From Micavibrio sp. UBA2638 (GTDB taxonomy: Bacteria; Pseudomonadota; Alphaproteobacteria; Micavibrionales; Micavibrionaceae), in contig DENS01000003.1 in NCBI GenBank assembly GCA_002359735.1, forward strand, positions 7,307 through 71,306: DNA of 64,000 bases, in the 5' to 3' direction. Shown one piece after another: positions 6,832-16,206 of the stretch (its first letter is position 1; every line of letters starts with the position of its first letter). The position numbers and the translations under genes are program-made. The notes under the pieces were generated by a model that saw only the letters and a list, made by a program, of their open reading frames with translations, was not told where the DNA came from and did no database searches.

Positions 6832-8184
6832 TCAGGGCGGCGTAATTTGATCCGGCATTATGGCCTGAGGGTGGCTTTCCGGTGATGCATCCGGCGATAA
6901 TACCTTGTCCGCCGGGGCCAGATCGGCATGATAAGCAATACCGGCATCAGCAGCCGCGGCCAGCATCTCTACATCCCCGACATAAGAGGCATCCGCCCCC
7001 AAAAAGTCACCCAAATTCACATCAAGATGAGGCTCCGCCATAACAGGTGCCCCTCTCACCGCCGCGAAATCTGCTCGCACATCAATTACGGTAATCGGCA
7101 CATCAACCCCAGCCTTTGTCAGTAAATCTTTCGCCGTTTCTACGTTCGGGGCAATGTCATGGGCCACCCCCAGCCCGGCCGTATTGATATGCGCGGCATC
7201 AAAACGCCCGCTCATTTCTGCCAGAATTATATCCAGCCCCTTTGCATCCGGCAAAGCCGCAAGGCGCGATTCCTGCAACTCCGGGTGAACAGGCGCCGCG
7301 CCCAATTCCTGGCGGATTATATCATGTGCAACTTCCATTTTCTGAAAGTGATCATAATCGGGCAAGGTTTCAGATGCGATATCTTGCGCCATGACACTGA
7401 TCTCGACCAGATCAATCGATGCAAAATCATCCGGCAACTGTCCCGATTGCGCCCTGTCAATTATCGCGCGAATTGTGCTGCCTGTATCATGCGATAGCCC
7501 TTGAATTGCGCTACTTTTATCCGGGGCATAGCCCAGTCTTAAATCCCGCGCCTCGGCCATTGTTGCCAATTCTTGTAAAGTGGTCTCCAGATTCCCATTG
7601 ACCAGCGCATCCTGAACAGCCTTAAGCGATGCAAACGCATCGGCGTTGCGTTCATGGAAATTGATATTATAGACATGATCATCCGAAATGGACGGCAGAC
7701 CTTGCAGTGTATGACCCAATTCATGATCAATCGTAAATCTGGCCGTAAACCCCTGAGACAAAGCGGTTGAAAAATCTGCCCCATGTTCGGTTGCCCGTGA
7801 AAAGAAGTGCATGCCCTGATTGACCGTTTCATTATAGGGCGCCGAAAACGCGGCCGCGACATAATTGGGGTCTAATGGGTCGTGCCTGTTTTCGGGATCG
7901 GCAGGATCAAGATTCTTATAGCGCGCTATGCCAATATTGCCTTCTTTGGCCAATAAATACCCGGCATAGGCAATGTCGTGATTTTCCGGGGCATCAAAAA
8001 ATGCCGCCCGGCCCTCACTCCGTGTTACAGCATTGATCTGTCGGGCAAAGCTGGCATGGGAATTTGTCGCCGCAAACTCACTTGAATCAACCACAAAAAT
8101 ACGCTTTCCCACATCACCGGCATTTGTCAGCCCTTCATTGAGTGATTGAATATAAGCGCTGTGTTTTTGCTGATCCCAACTCAT
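6832..8184 (-). CDS. Putative zinc metalloprotease-like protein (HELGH)
   Basis: 450 residues with no signal peptide. Near residue 150 is DHELGHTLQG, a full HExxH motif with the Gly found in long-helix metallopeptidases. About 20 residues on is NFHERNADAFASL, where His/Glu could give the third ligand. The rest is acidic, Ala-rich and helical, and the last 150 residues carry repeated LGVAHDIAPN/AGVDVPITVIDVRADF-type segments without known domains. A soluble HExxH protein with a long unknown tail could be a toxin-like effector or an intracellular protease. The sequence does not decide. It is followed by the 108-residue gene on the same strand. Confidence 0.65.
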   Translation of the reverse strand: MSWDQQKHSAYIQSLNEGLTNAGDVGKRIFVVDSSEFAATNSHASFARQINAVTRSEGRAAFFDAPENHDIAYAGYLLAKEGNIGIARYKNLDPADPENRHDPLDPNYVAAAFSAPYNETVNQGMHFFSRATEHGADFSTALSQGFTARFTIDHELGHTLQGLPSISDDHVYNINFHERNADAFASLKAVQDALVNGNLETTLQELATMAEARDLRLGYAPDKSSAIQGLSHDTGSTIRAIIDRAQSGQLPDDFASIDLVEISVMAQDIASETLPDYDHFQKMEVAHDIIRQELGAAPVHPELQESRLAALPDAKGLDIILAEMSGRFDAAHINTAGLGVAHDIAPNVETAKDLLTKAGVDVPITVIDVRADFAAVRGAPVMAEPHLDVNLGDFLGADASYVGDVEMLAAAADAGIAYHADLAPADKVLSPDASPESHPQAIMPDQITPP

Positions 8185-8318
8185 GCTTCTCCCTTTATAT
8201 TTTCAAATATTGTAGTTATTTTATGTTAATTTCTTGTTAAATTCACCAAAACATGGCGTCTTGCCATGCCCAAATCAGGCAAGCGCCATATTGCGTAAGA
8301 ATTGAAAGAAAAGTACGT

Positions 8319-9584
8319 CTAACGCCGCGGCGGCGTCCAATCACTTTCGGAGTCTTTGCGGCTGGCCAGCTCAAACGCCAACCCCAAGGCCACACCAACG
8401 CCAATGGCCACAACCAGATCAACAACAACCGTTAAAACCATCGTCAAAAGCAATAAAAATTTATCGCGATTGGGCCCTTTCGCGTATTCCCCCCATTTTT
8501 TGGGTTCGCTCATGTTCCATGCCGTTATCATCAACAACGCGGCCAGGGCCGGCATAGCCAAAAATCCGGCCAGCGGAGCCGCCAGCAACATAATTAACAA
8601 AATCACCACCGCATGCACAAGACCGGCCACCGGCGTTTTACCGCCCGCCCTGATATTGGTTGCAGTGCGGGCAATCGCCCCAGTGGCGGGCAATCCGGCA
8701 AAAAGGGCCGATCCGATATTGGCAATCCCTTGCGCCAATAATTCGGCATTGGGGCGATGTTTGCCATGCGTCATTCTATCGGCCACCATTGCCGATAACA
8801 GGGATTCAACCCCCGCCAAAAAGGCAATCACAAAAGCCGATGGCAAAAGCTCCACCATACGATCCATAGACAGATCAGGGAGTTGCACAGGCGGCAAACG
8901 GTTTGGCAATTCACCAAAACGTGACCCCAACGTATCAACAGGAAGCCCCATGATATAGACCAACCCCGACCCGGCCGCGACCGCAACAATCAATCCCGGA
9001 AAGCGCGGAAAAAGCCGTATAAAGCCAATAATTAAACCAAGGGTCAACAGCGCAATCACAAAGGCAGATAATGTAAAACCGCCGCGCCCGTTCCACAAAA
9101 CCGGAATTTTTTCAAGAAAATCTGCCGGAACATGATCAATAGACAACCCTAGAAAATCTGGCAACTGGCTCGTGGCAATCACAATGGCAATGCCGATGGT
9201 AAACCCGCTGACCACCGCTTCCGGGACATAAGAAATAAGCACGCCCGCGCGAAAATATCCAGCAATAAGCAGTATAATACCGGCCATAAAAGTCGCCAGA
9301 ACCAAGCCGTCATAGCCATGATCGGCAATAATGCTGAAAACGACCACGATGAACGCACCGGTCGGGCCACCAATTTGTACGCGGCTTCCCCCAAAAAACG
9401 AAATCAAAAACCCCGCAACAATGGCCGTTACCAAACCGGCCCCCGGAGAAGCGCCAGACGCAATAGCAATGGCCAAAGACAGCGGCAACGCCACCATCGC
9501 CACGGTAATACCGGCCACCAGATCGGCCAAAAATTGCGATCCATCATAGGTTTTCAGGGTGGTAAAAATTTTTGGCTGGCGCAT
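8319..9584 (-). CDS. SulP family (SLC26) anion permease without STAS domain
   Basis: 421 residues, almost all membrane: 10-12 hydrophobic segments starting near residue 20, with the family signatures ADLVAGITVAMVALPLSLAIA near the N-terminus, GGSRVQIGGPTGAFIV near 65-80 and GLPATGAIARTATN near 300. SulP proteins carry sulfate, bicarbonate or other anions in symport. Most bacterial members end in a cytosolic STAS domain, which is absent here because the gene stops some 15 residues after the last helix. The substrate cannot be read from sequence. It ends in TAG and is a single gene. Confidence 0.9.
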   Translation of the reverse strand: MRQPKIFTTLKTYDGSQFLADLVAGITVAMVALPLSLAIAIASGASPGAGLVTAIVAGFLISFFGGSRVQIGGPTGAFIVVVFSIIADHGYDGLVLATFMAGIILLIAGYFRAGVLISYVPEAVVSGFTIGIAIVIATSQLPDFLGLSIDHVPADFLEKIPVLWNGRGGFTLSAFVIALLTLGLIIGFIRLFPRFPGLIVAVAAGSGLVYIMGLPVDTLGSRFGELPNRLPPVQLPDLSMDRMVELLPSAFVIAFLAGVESLLSAMVADRMTHGKHRPNAELLAQGIANIGSALFAGLPATGAIARTATNIRAGGKTPVAGLVHAVVILLIMLLAAPLAGFLAMPALAALLMITAWNMSEPKKWGEYAKGPNRDKFLLLLTMVLTVVVDLVVAIGVGVALGLAFELASRKDSESDWTPPRR

Positions 9585-9745
9585 ATTATTCTCTATTTTG
9601 GCTTATTGTTTTGATGCTCGACCTTGACCTGCGCATCTCATCATGGCGCAGCTTCCGTATCTTAAGCCCTTTGCGGTGCGCTCGTAAATTAGAAATTACA
9701 CCCTGCCTGCCAACGGTCATTATTATTTCTTAGGCACGGCATACC

Positions 9746-9765
9746 TATTTAGCCCTTGCTAAATA
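9746..9765. promoter_or_regulatory. MntR-box-like operator
   Basis: TATTTAGC-CCTT-GCTAAATA is a perfect 8-bp inverted repeat with a 4-nt spacer, the architecture of the known enterobacterial MntR box (AACATAGC-N4-GCTATGTT), including the central TAGC/GCTA. It overlaps the -35 hexamer of the sit promoter, a repressing position. Confidence 0.75.
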
Positions 9766-9784
9766 TTGTTTATTGCACTAAATA
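9756..9784 (+). promoter_or_regulatory. Sigma-70-like promoter of the sit operon
   Basis: TTGCTA (9756-9761), a 17-nt spacer and TAAATA (9779-9784), ending 36 nt before the sitA start. The MntR-type palindrome covers the -35 element. Confidence 0.55.
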
Positions 9785-9820
9785 TATAACAAACATGCAA
9801 AACAGAAAGTATCGAATGCC

Positions 9821-10738
9821 ATGGCAATCAATACCTTTAAATTAGTTCTTATAACCCTTGCCACGTTTGTAACATTGTCGTTTATAGTGGGGCCTGCCTT
9901 GGCGGCCGATAAATTCAAGGCCGTCACAACCTTTACCGTTATTGCCGATATCGCGCGGAACGTGGCGGGCGACGCGGCCATTGTTGAATCCATCACCAAA
10001 CCGGGCGCCGAAATTCACGACTATCAACCCACACCGCAGGATATAATCCGCGCACAAGATGCCGATGTAATTTTGTGGAACGGGCTGAACCTGGAGCGCT
10101 GGTTCGAACGATTTCTGGCCGATGTACAAAATGTGCCCAGCGTGATTGTATCCGAGGGTGTAGAGCCGCTTTCCATCTATGAGGGGCCCTATAGCGGCAA
10201 ACCTAACCCGCATGCCTGGATGTCCACGCAAAGCGCCTTGATCTATATCGAAAATATCCGCAAAGCCTTTGCGGAGATGGACCCCGCCAACGCCCAGATT
10301 TATACCGCCAACGCAAAGGTCTATGCCGAAAAGGTTCAATCTATTAAGGCCGAACTTGAAAAAACGCTTAGCGGCATTCCCGATGACAGACGCTACCTGG
10401 TTACCAGCGAAGGAGCCTTTAGCTATCTGGCCAAAGATTTGAATATGCGCGAAGTCTATCTGTGGCCGATGAATGCCGACCAGCAAGGCACGCCGCAGCA
10501 GGTTCGACAAGTGATCGACACAGTTCGGGAAAAGAATATCCCGGTTATCTTTAGCGAAAGCACCATTTCGGACAAACCGGCCAGACAAGTGGCCTCGGAA
10601 ACTGCGGCCCTTTATGGCGGTGTTTTATACGTAGATTCCCTGAGCGAGCCGGATGGAAAAGTGCCAACCTATCTGGATCTGTTACAGGTAACCACCCGTA
10701 CAATCGCAAATGGCTTTAAAGAGGCGTTGAACAACTAA
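9821..10738 (+). CDS. sitA: Manganese/iron ABC transporter, periplasmic binding protein
   Basis: 305 residues with a signal peptide (cleavage near ALA at about 28) and the cluster A-I solute-binding fold. Metal ligands of the family are visible: His in GAEIHDYQPTP (about 67), His in NPHAWMS (about 130), and acidic ligands further on (TSEGAF, SESTISDKPA). The WPMNADQQGTP loop is typical of SitA/YfeA-like Mn/Fe binders rather than the His-rich ZnuA. The stop directly abuts the ATPase ATG, and the order binding protein-ATPase-two permeases-MntR supports a manganese role. It is driven by the promoter with the MntR-like box. Confidence 0.9.
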   Translation: MAINTFKLVLITLATFVTLSFIVGPALAADKFKAVTTFTVIADIARNVAGDAAIVESITKPGAEIHDYQPTPQDIIRAQDADVILWNGLNLERWFERFLADVQNVPSVIVSEGVEPLSIYEGPYSGKPNPHAWMSTQSALIYIENIRKAFAEMDPANAQIYTANAKVYAEKVQSIKAELEKTLSGIPDDRRYLVTSEGAFSYLAKDLNMREVYLWPMNADQQGTPQQVRQVIDTVREKNIPVIFSESTISDKPARQVASETAALYGGVLYVDSLSEPDGKVPTYLDLLQVTTRTIANGFKEALNN

Positions 10739-11608
10739 ATGAACGACATAATAGAGCTTACCGATGTCAGCGTGACTTACCCCAATGGACACGCCGCCCT
10801 TCAAAACGTCAATGGCCGCCTGCATAGCGGAAAGATATGCGGGCTGGTTGGTGTCAACGGCGCGGGAAAATCGACCCTGTTCAAGGCGATTATGGGATTT
10901 GTGAAACCGACCAAAGGATCGGTCAAAATTATGGGCCAGGATGTGCGCGCAGCCTTGAAACAAAATCTTGTTTCCTATGTCCCGCAAACCGAAGAGGTCG
11001 ACTGGAACTTCCCCGTACTGGTGGAAGATGTTGTGATGATGGGGCGCTATGGCCATATGGGTTTTCTGCGCCGTCCATCCAAAAGCGATAAGCTGGCCGT
11101 GGAGGGCGCCCTGGAGCGCGTGAATATGTCCGCCTATAAAAAACGCCAGATTGGTGAACTATCGGGCGGTCAGAAGAAACGCGTTTTTGTGGCCCGCGCC
11201 CTGGCGCAAGGCGGCCAAATTATTTTACTGGATGAACCCTTTACCGGTGTGGACATCAAAACTGAAGAAACCCTGATTACCCTGTTTCGATCACTGGCGA
11301 AAGAGGGGCGGCTGATTTTGGTTTCTACACACAATCTGGGCAGTGTCCCCAGCTTTTGCGATGAGGTGATGTTAATTAATAAAGAACTGCTGGCCTATGG
11401 GCCCGTGGAAACAACATTCACACAAGAAAATTTAGCCCGGGCCTTTGGCGGCATGTTGCGCCATCACAGGTTAATAGGCGCCGATTTACATGATGATGAA
11501 GACCGGCGCGGCGTTACCGTTCTAACCGATGACGAACGGCCACTGGTATTTTACGGGGAACATGGCGGGCAAAAAATCACCCCCCATGGCGGTAAAAAAA
11601 ATGATTGA
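10739..11608 (+). CDS. sitB: Manganese/iron ABC transporter, ATP-binding protein
   Basis: 289 residues. Walker A GVNGAGKST near 38-46, signature LSGGQKKR near 142, Walker B IILLDEPF near 165 and the H-loop STHNLG near 200. YVPQTEEVDWNFP is typical of metal-chelate (Mn/Zn/Fe) ATPases. The start follows the sitA stop with no gap and the 3' end overlaps the next gene, so translation is coupled. It energises the SitC/SitD membrane pair. Confidence 0.93.
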   Translation: MNDIIELTDVSVTYPNGHAALQNVNGRLHSGKICGLVGVNGAGKSTLFKAIMGFVKPTKGSVKIMGQDVRAALKQNLVSYVPQTEEVDWNFPVLVEDVVMMGRYGHMGFLRRPSKSDKLAVEGALERVNMSAYKKRQIGELSGGQKKRVFVARALAQGGQIILLDEPFTGVDIKTEETLITLFRSLAKEGRLILVSTHNLGSVPSFCDEVMLINKELLAYGPVETTFTQENLARAFGGMLRHHRLIGADLHDDEDRRGVTVLTDDERPLVFYGEHGGQKITPHGGKKND

Positions 11609-12443
11609 GTTGTTATTGGAACCCTTCAGCTATCACTACATGACCAAAGCCATATGGGTTTGCGCACTGGTTGGCGGGGTCTGCGCCTTTTTATCATCTT
11701 ATCTGATGTTGAAAGGCTGGTCGCTGATGGGCGACGCGCTGGCCCATGCCATTGTTCCCGGCGTAGCATTGGCCTATCTTTTGGCGCTTCCTTATGCCGT
11801 TGGGGCCTTTTTTGCCGGGCTTTTGGCCGCCTTTAGTATGGCCGTGGTCAAACAAAAAACCGCTCTGCGTGAAGATGCCATTATCGGTCTGATCTTCACC
11901 ACCTTTTTTGCCATTGGTCTGCTGATGATATCAATGAACCCGACATCGGTGAATATTCAGGCCATCATTTTAGGAAACGTACTGGCTATATCCGATTATG
12001 ACATTTTACAAGTGGTCATTATATCGGCCATTTGTCTTGTTGCACTTTGTTTGAAATGGAAAGACTTACTGGCCGTGTTTTTTGATGAAAGCCACGCCCG
12101 CAGCATCGGCCTTCCCGTTAACGGGTTAAAAATACTGTTTTTTACCCTGCTCAGCGCGGCCTGCGTTGCGGCCTTGCAAACGGTGGGGGCGTGCCTTGTT
12201 ATTGCCATGGTGGTGACACCGGGCGCAACCGCCTATCTACTGACCGATAAATTTCACCGCTTGATCGCAATCGCCGTTATATTGGGCAGCGTGACCAGCG
12301 CGGCCGGTGCCTATATCAGCTATTTCCTTGATGCCAATCCGGGCGGGTTAATCGTGACATTACAAACACTGATATTTTTGGGGGCTTTTATCTTCGCACC
12401 GAAATACGGGATCTTAACCAGAAAGGCACACAGCCATGGATAG
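11601..12443 (+). CDS. sitC: Manganese/iron ABC transporter, permease 1
   Basis: ABC-3 family permease of 280 residues with 8-9 membrane helices. ATG 11601 is taken because the alignable product begins at MIELLLEPF. In-frame ATGs at 11586 and 11529 lie deep inside sitB and add unlikely residues. It overlaps the sitB stop by 8 nt. Family signatures are LKGWSLMGDALAHAIVPGVA near residue 37 and ARSIGLPV near 178. It pairs with the next gene, a paralog, to form the channel. Confidence 0.9.
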   Translation: MIELLLEPFSYHYMTKAIWVCALVGGVCAFLSSYLMLKGWSLMGDALAHAIVPGVALAYLLALPYAVGAFFAGLLAAFSMAVVKQKTALREDAIIGLIFTTFFAIGLLMISMNPTSVNIQAIILGNVLAISDYDILQVVIISAICLVALCLKWKDLLAVFFDESHARSIGLPVNGLKILFFTLLSAACVAALQTVGACLVIAMVVTPGATAYLLTDKFHRLIAIAVILGSVTSAAGAYISYFLDANPGGLIVTLQTLIFLGAFIFAPKYGILTRKAHSHG

Positions 12444-13281
12444 CCTGATCACCTTTATCACCGACCCCATGGCGCATCAATTTATGCAACGCGCCTTACT
12501 GATGTCGGTGTTAATTGCCACAGTCTGTTCCATTTTTTCCTGCTTTCTGGTTTTAAAGGGCTGGTCACTCATGGGGGACGCCGTATCCCACGCGGTTCTT
12601 CCCGGTCTTGCTCTGGCGGTTATCATGGGCATTCCCCTGGCCATAGGCGCCTTTATTGCCGGATTATTCTGCGCCCTGGCCACAGGATATTTAAAAGAAA
12701 ACAGCCGCGTTAAAGAAGATGCCGTCATGGGCATTGTCTTTTCCGGAATGTTCGCCGCCGGGCTTGTTATGCTCACCAAAATCGAAACGGATATTCATTT
12801 ACTTCATGTTCTATTCGGGAATGTGCTGGGCATTTCAACCGCCGATCTCATCGAAGCCGGAAGCATTGCCGCGCTGTGTTCACTGATCATGCTCATCAAA
12901 CGTAAAGACCTTATGCTTTATTGCTTTGATCCGGCCCATGCCAGTGTGATTGGCCTGCCTGTTCGCGCGCTGCATTTTGGATTACTGCTTTTGCTGGCGC
13001 TGACTATTGTTTCATCGTTAAAGGCCGCTGGAATTATTCTTGTGATCGCCATGTTAATCGCCCCCGGTTCTATCGGGTTTTTGTTAACCCGTTCATTCGA
13101 TAAAATGCTGGCCATCGCGCTTGGAGCATCTATTGTATCCTGCGTGGCCGGAACGATTATTAGCTTTCATGCCGATGTTGCCACTGCTCCGCTTATTGTT
13201 GTGATTCAAGCCGGGTTATTTATACTGGCCTTAATAATAGCAAAGTACCGGCAAACAGGAAGGGGATTGCAACATGCCTAA
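12436..13281 (+). CDS. sitD: Manganese/iron ABC transporter, permease 2
   Basis: 281 residues, ABC-3 family, paralogous to the preceding permease (shared LKGWSLMGDAVSHAVLPG and ASVIGLPV segments). About eight membrane helices. Its ATG overlaps the end of sitC by 8 nt and its end overlaps mntR by 8 nt, making a tightly coupled operon. Two permease genes are the rule in sit/yfe systems, where znu systems have one. Confidence 0.92.
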   Translation: MDSLITFITDPMAHQFMQRALLMSVLIATVCSIFSCFLVLKGWSLMGDAVSHAVLPGLALAVIMGIPLAIGAFIAGLFCALATGYLKENSRVKEDAVMGIVFSGMFAAGLVMLTKIETDIHLLHVLFGNVLGISTADLIEAGSIAALCSLIMLIKRKDLMLYCFDPAHASVIGLPVRALHFGLLLLLALTIVSSLKAAGIILVIAMLIAPGSIGFLLTRSFDKMLAIALGASIVSCVAGTIISFHADVATAPLIVVIQAGLFILALIIAKYRQTGRGLQHA

Positions 13282-13720
13282 TAAAGCGCCAAACAAAGCC
13301 GCATTGACGCTGGCGGACCCCCAAACGCAGGCAAGCTGGTTTGCGCGCGTGCGCAAGGCCCATCAAACCGAAACCACAGAAGATTACGTTGAGTTAATTG
13401 CCGATCTCATAGATGTTCAAAAAGAAGCCCGCGCCAGCGATCTGGCCAAACGGCTTGGCGTTGCGCATCCAACCGTAACAAAGATGCTCGCCCGCCTGCA
13501 GGAAGAGGGCTATGTCGAGACCCAGCCCTACCGGTCCATTTTTCTAACCGATAAAGGGCAGAGACTGGCAAAAAAATGTAAAGAACGTCATCAGATTGTG
13601 CTGGAATTTCTGATCCGTTTGGGCGTTGACCCCGAAACGGCGGAATTTGATGCCGAAGGGATCGAACATCATATCAGCGGGCAAACGTTACAGATTATGA
13701 AGCAATTTGATCGCCCATAA
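13274..13720 (+). CDS. mntR: Manganese-responsive transcriptional regulator, DtxR/MntR family
   Basis: 148 residues: a winged helix (about 30-95, with ASDLAKRLGVAHPTVTKMLARL as recognition region) and a dimerisation/metal domain ending in EGIEHHIS, the conserved MntR metal-ligand segment. It lacks the C-terminal SH3-like domain of DtxR/IdeR, as MntR does. An unstructured N-terminal extension of about 30 residues resembles enterobacterial MntR. As the last gene of the sit operon behind an MntR-like box, it most likely represses its own operon when manganese is sufficient. Confidence 0.92.
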   Translation: MPNKAPNKAALTLADPQTQASWFARVRKAHQTETTEDYVELIADLIDVQKEARASDLAKRLGVAHPTVTKMLARLQEEGYVETQPYRSIFLTDKGQRLAKKCKERHQIVLEFLIRLGVDPETAEFDAEGIEHHISGQTLQIMKQFDRP

Positions 13721-13765
13721 AACAGAAGTCCATCTGAAACAGGCACATCAAATTGGGACGATACA

Positions 13766-14668
13766 TTAGATATCCAGTACCGGAGGCACCGGGCCGGAAT
13801 TGTCCTGCGCGATATAGACTGGTTCATTAAAGTCCGGCTTGTTACTGGCATCCAGGCCATTGTCAATCCAGGCAATGGCAGCCGAAATATCGGCATAATT
13901 AGTGACCACCACACTGGCCCCGGCATCCAGCAATTGATTTATTTCTTCCCGTTGTTTTGCCGCGCTGAAATTTCCATTGTCATCGTGACACTGAAATGTT
14001 GAAACAACGATACCGATAATATTTTTAAACCCGGCTTGAATGGCCTTTTTGGTTGAACCGGCCGTATCTTCAATGATGGCAGTTTCTTCGGGGTGCCAAT
14101 CAGGATGAATTTCGGTAAAACGCACATATTTATTCGGATACCCATAACCGCTCAGCCGTAAATTATTCTTATCAGGAAAAAAATTATCCCAACCGGCATT
14201 TTCGGCTGTTTCCGGGTCAATGGCATGAAAGGTTGCATGCATGCGGTCGGCCCGGCTGGTTGTGCAAAGGGCAATATTGTCGGCCCCATACATATTGCGA
14301 ATAGATTCAATCGTTGCCCTGAAACCCGGCACTGTCTCTAACTGGCCACCGGTAAATTTTGCTATCACGCTTTTTGTATGTAAATCAGATAAATATTCGC
14401 AGATATCTTCGCCGTCAGGGATATTGTAATCTTCCTTGATCGCCTCTTCAGGCAAAGAAAATTTATCAACGAGCTGCCTAAAAATGTCATTGGCGGACTG
14501 GCCCTTATAGGCGACATAGATATCGTTTTCTTTCAAACCGGCGCTATCAACGTCAATATATTTACCGACCATATCAAAACCAAACTCGGCCATATCACGC
14601 ATGGCGATATGTTCACTGTCGATATTCACTCCATCATTATCAAATATAATTTTTTTGATCACACTCAT
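13766..14668 (-). CDS. HAD superfamily hydrolase
   Basis: 300 residues. Motif I is FDNDGVN (DxDG near residues 9-12), motif II CTTSRAD near 140, and motif III/IV EDTAGSTKKAI near 205. The cap sits between motifs I and II, as in beta-phosphoglucomutase/phosphatase-type HADs. A longer cap and a C-terminal extension distinguish it from the typical 220-residue form. It is 71 nt downstream of the second polyol dehydrogenase on the same strand, so it may dephosphorylate or isomerise a sugar phosphate in that pathway. Convergent with mntR. Confidence 0.8.
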   Translation of the reverse strand: MSVIKKIIFDNDGVNIDSEHIAMRDMAEFGFDMVGKYIDVDSAGLKENDIYVAYKGQSANDIFRQLVDKFSLPEEAIKEDYNIPDGEDICEYLSDLHTKSVIAKFTGGQLETVPGFRATIESIRNMYGADNIALCTTSRADRMHATFHAIDPETAENAGWDNFFPDKNNLRLSGYGYPNKYVRFTEIHPDWHPEETAIIEDTAGSTKKAIQAGFKNIIGIVVSTFQCHDDNGNFSAAKQREEINQLLDAGASVVVTNYADISAAIAWIDNGLDASNKPDFNEPVYIAQDNSGPVPPVLDI

Positions 14669-14739
14669 ATATCCAGTTTAAGATCGGGCCCTTGTTGTTC
14701 ACGGTCATATTTTATATACAAAAGCATAAATTATGTCAA

Positions 14740-16203
14740 TTAATTAAGCGCGTCTTGCAACGTCTGCCGAACCCCATTTTGCTTCAGGCGCTGCATTGAC
14801 GAGGTCAAATCTTTCACAAAATTATCATTCAGCGGCAAATGCGTTCCAAAAATTTCTTCAATGGCCAATAAGTGCCTTGGTGTGTCGGTGTCCAATTTCG
14901 CCGAAGAAATCAGTTTTGTCGACAACGGATCGGTAATTTCAATTGGCTCCAGTTTTTCATCCACGGCTGTAAGATAACGAAACCAACCGGCCAGTGCCAA
15001 CACGGCGTACTTGGTTGATCCACCTTTTTCCAGCTGCATAGCGATGCAGGGCAAGATAGCATTTGGAATTTTTTGTGATCCATCCTCGGCCAGCCTTTGT
15101 ACCTGATCAGATATGGCCGGATTGGAAAACCGTTCAATCAATTTGCTTTTATAGTCATCCAGATCAATATCGGGCACATTTGGAATGGTCGGTGTTATAT
15201 CATCATCCATATAGGCCCGTACAAATTCCGCAATGAGGGGATCGTTCATCGCCTTATCAACATCACGGTACCCCATCAGATACGCCAAATACGACAGCGC
15301 CGAATGCGACCCGTTTAAAAGCCGTACCTTCATCTTTTCATAGGGATCAACATCTGCAACAATCTGCACACCGACCTCATGCAGCGGGGGGCGGCCATCG
15401 GAAAAATCATCTTCCAGCACCCATTGAATATAATCTTCACAAACAACGGGCCACGCATCATCAATTTGAAATTTGGCCTGAAGCGTTTTCACAATATCAT
15501 CAGTGGTAACCGGCGTTATACGATCAACCATCGAATTGGGGAACGATACGTTATTTTTAATCCATGCGGATAAATCCGCGTCAACCAATGCGGCAAACTG
15601 TAAAACCAGTTGTTTTGTCAAATCACCATTATGGGGCAAATTGTCACATGACATCACCGTAAAAGGCGTTTTTCCGGCATCGCGCCTGTTTTTCAGACCG
15701 GATACAATATACCCCAAAGCCGTTTTCGGCGCGGACAAATTATCCAAATCATGCTTAATCAATGGATGATTGCCATCAAGGTTACGATTGCTGTCGTAAC
15801 AATAGCCTTTCTCGGTGATGGTTAAGGATAGAATTTTAATCTGGTCATCGTGCAAGCGGTCCAGCACTTTTTCTGGCGATGACGGCGCGTGAAGCGTTTC
15901 AATAATCGACCCGATAACACGCGCAGAATCGGCCTCGGCCGTACGTTCCAATATGGTATACAGATTATCTTGCTGCTGTAGTTTTTGAATATTACCCTGA
16001 TCTTGCGGCATCAACCCAACAGCGCATATCCCCCATGTGTGATGACCATTGGCCAGAACATCATCAATATACACTGCCTGATGCGACCGATGAAAACCGC
16101 CTATGCTCATGTGCATAATACCGCAAATCACATTTGATCGATCATAGGCAGGAACATCGGATGCCTGGGAAATGGCTTCCAAATTGGCTTGGTTTAACTT
16201 CAT
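14740..16203 (-). CDS. Mannitol dehydrogenase family oxidoreductase (paralog 2)
   Basis: 487 residues, the normal length for polyol-specific long-chain dehydrogenases (mannitol 2-dehydrogenase, fructuronate reductase, arabinitol dehydrogenase). N-terminal NAD-binding region with MSIGGFHRSHQAVYIDD near 30-48. The catalytic signature K-x5-N-x2-H is present in KVRLLNGSH near 293. ITEKGYCYD and MVDRITP are conserved family segments. It is encoded 3 nt downstream of a paralog, so the pair is one transcription unit. Which polyol or uronate is oxidised cannot be told. Confidence 0.88.
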   Translation of the reverse strand: MKLNQANLEAISQASDVPAYDRSNVICGIMHMSIGGFHRSHQAVYIDDVLANGHHTWGICAVGLMPQDQGNIQKLQQQDNLYTILERTAEADSARVIGSIIETLHAPSSPEKVLDRLHDDQIKILSLTITEKGYCYDSNRNLDGNHPLIKHDLDNLSAPKTALGYIVSGLKNRRDAGKTPFTVMSCDNLPHNGDLTKQLVLQFAALVDADLSAWIKNNVSFPNSMVDRITPVTTDDIVKTLQAKFQIDDAWPVVCEDYIQWVLEDDFSDGRPPLHEVGVQIVADVDPYEKMKVRLLNGSHSALSYLAYLMGYRDVDKAMNDPLIAEFVRAYMDDDITPTIPNVPDIDLDDYKSKLIERFSNPAISDQVQRLAEDGSQKIPNAILPCIAMQLEKGGSTKYAVLALAGWFRYLTAVDEKLEPIEITDPLSTKLISSAKLDTDTPRHLLAIEEIFGTHLPLNDNFVKDLTSSMQRLKQNGVRQTLQDALN

Positions 16204-16206
16204 AAT

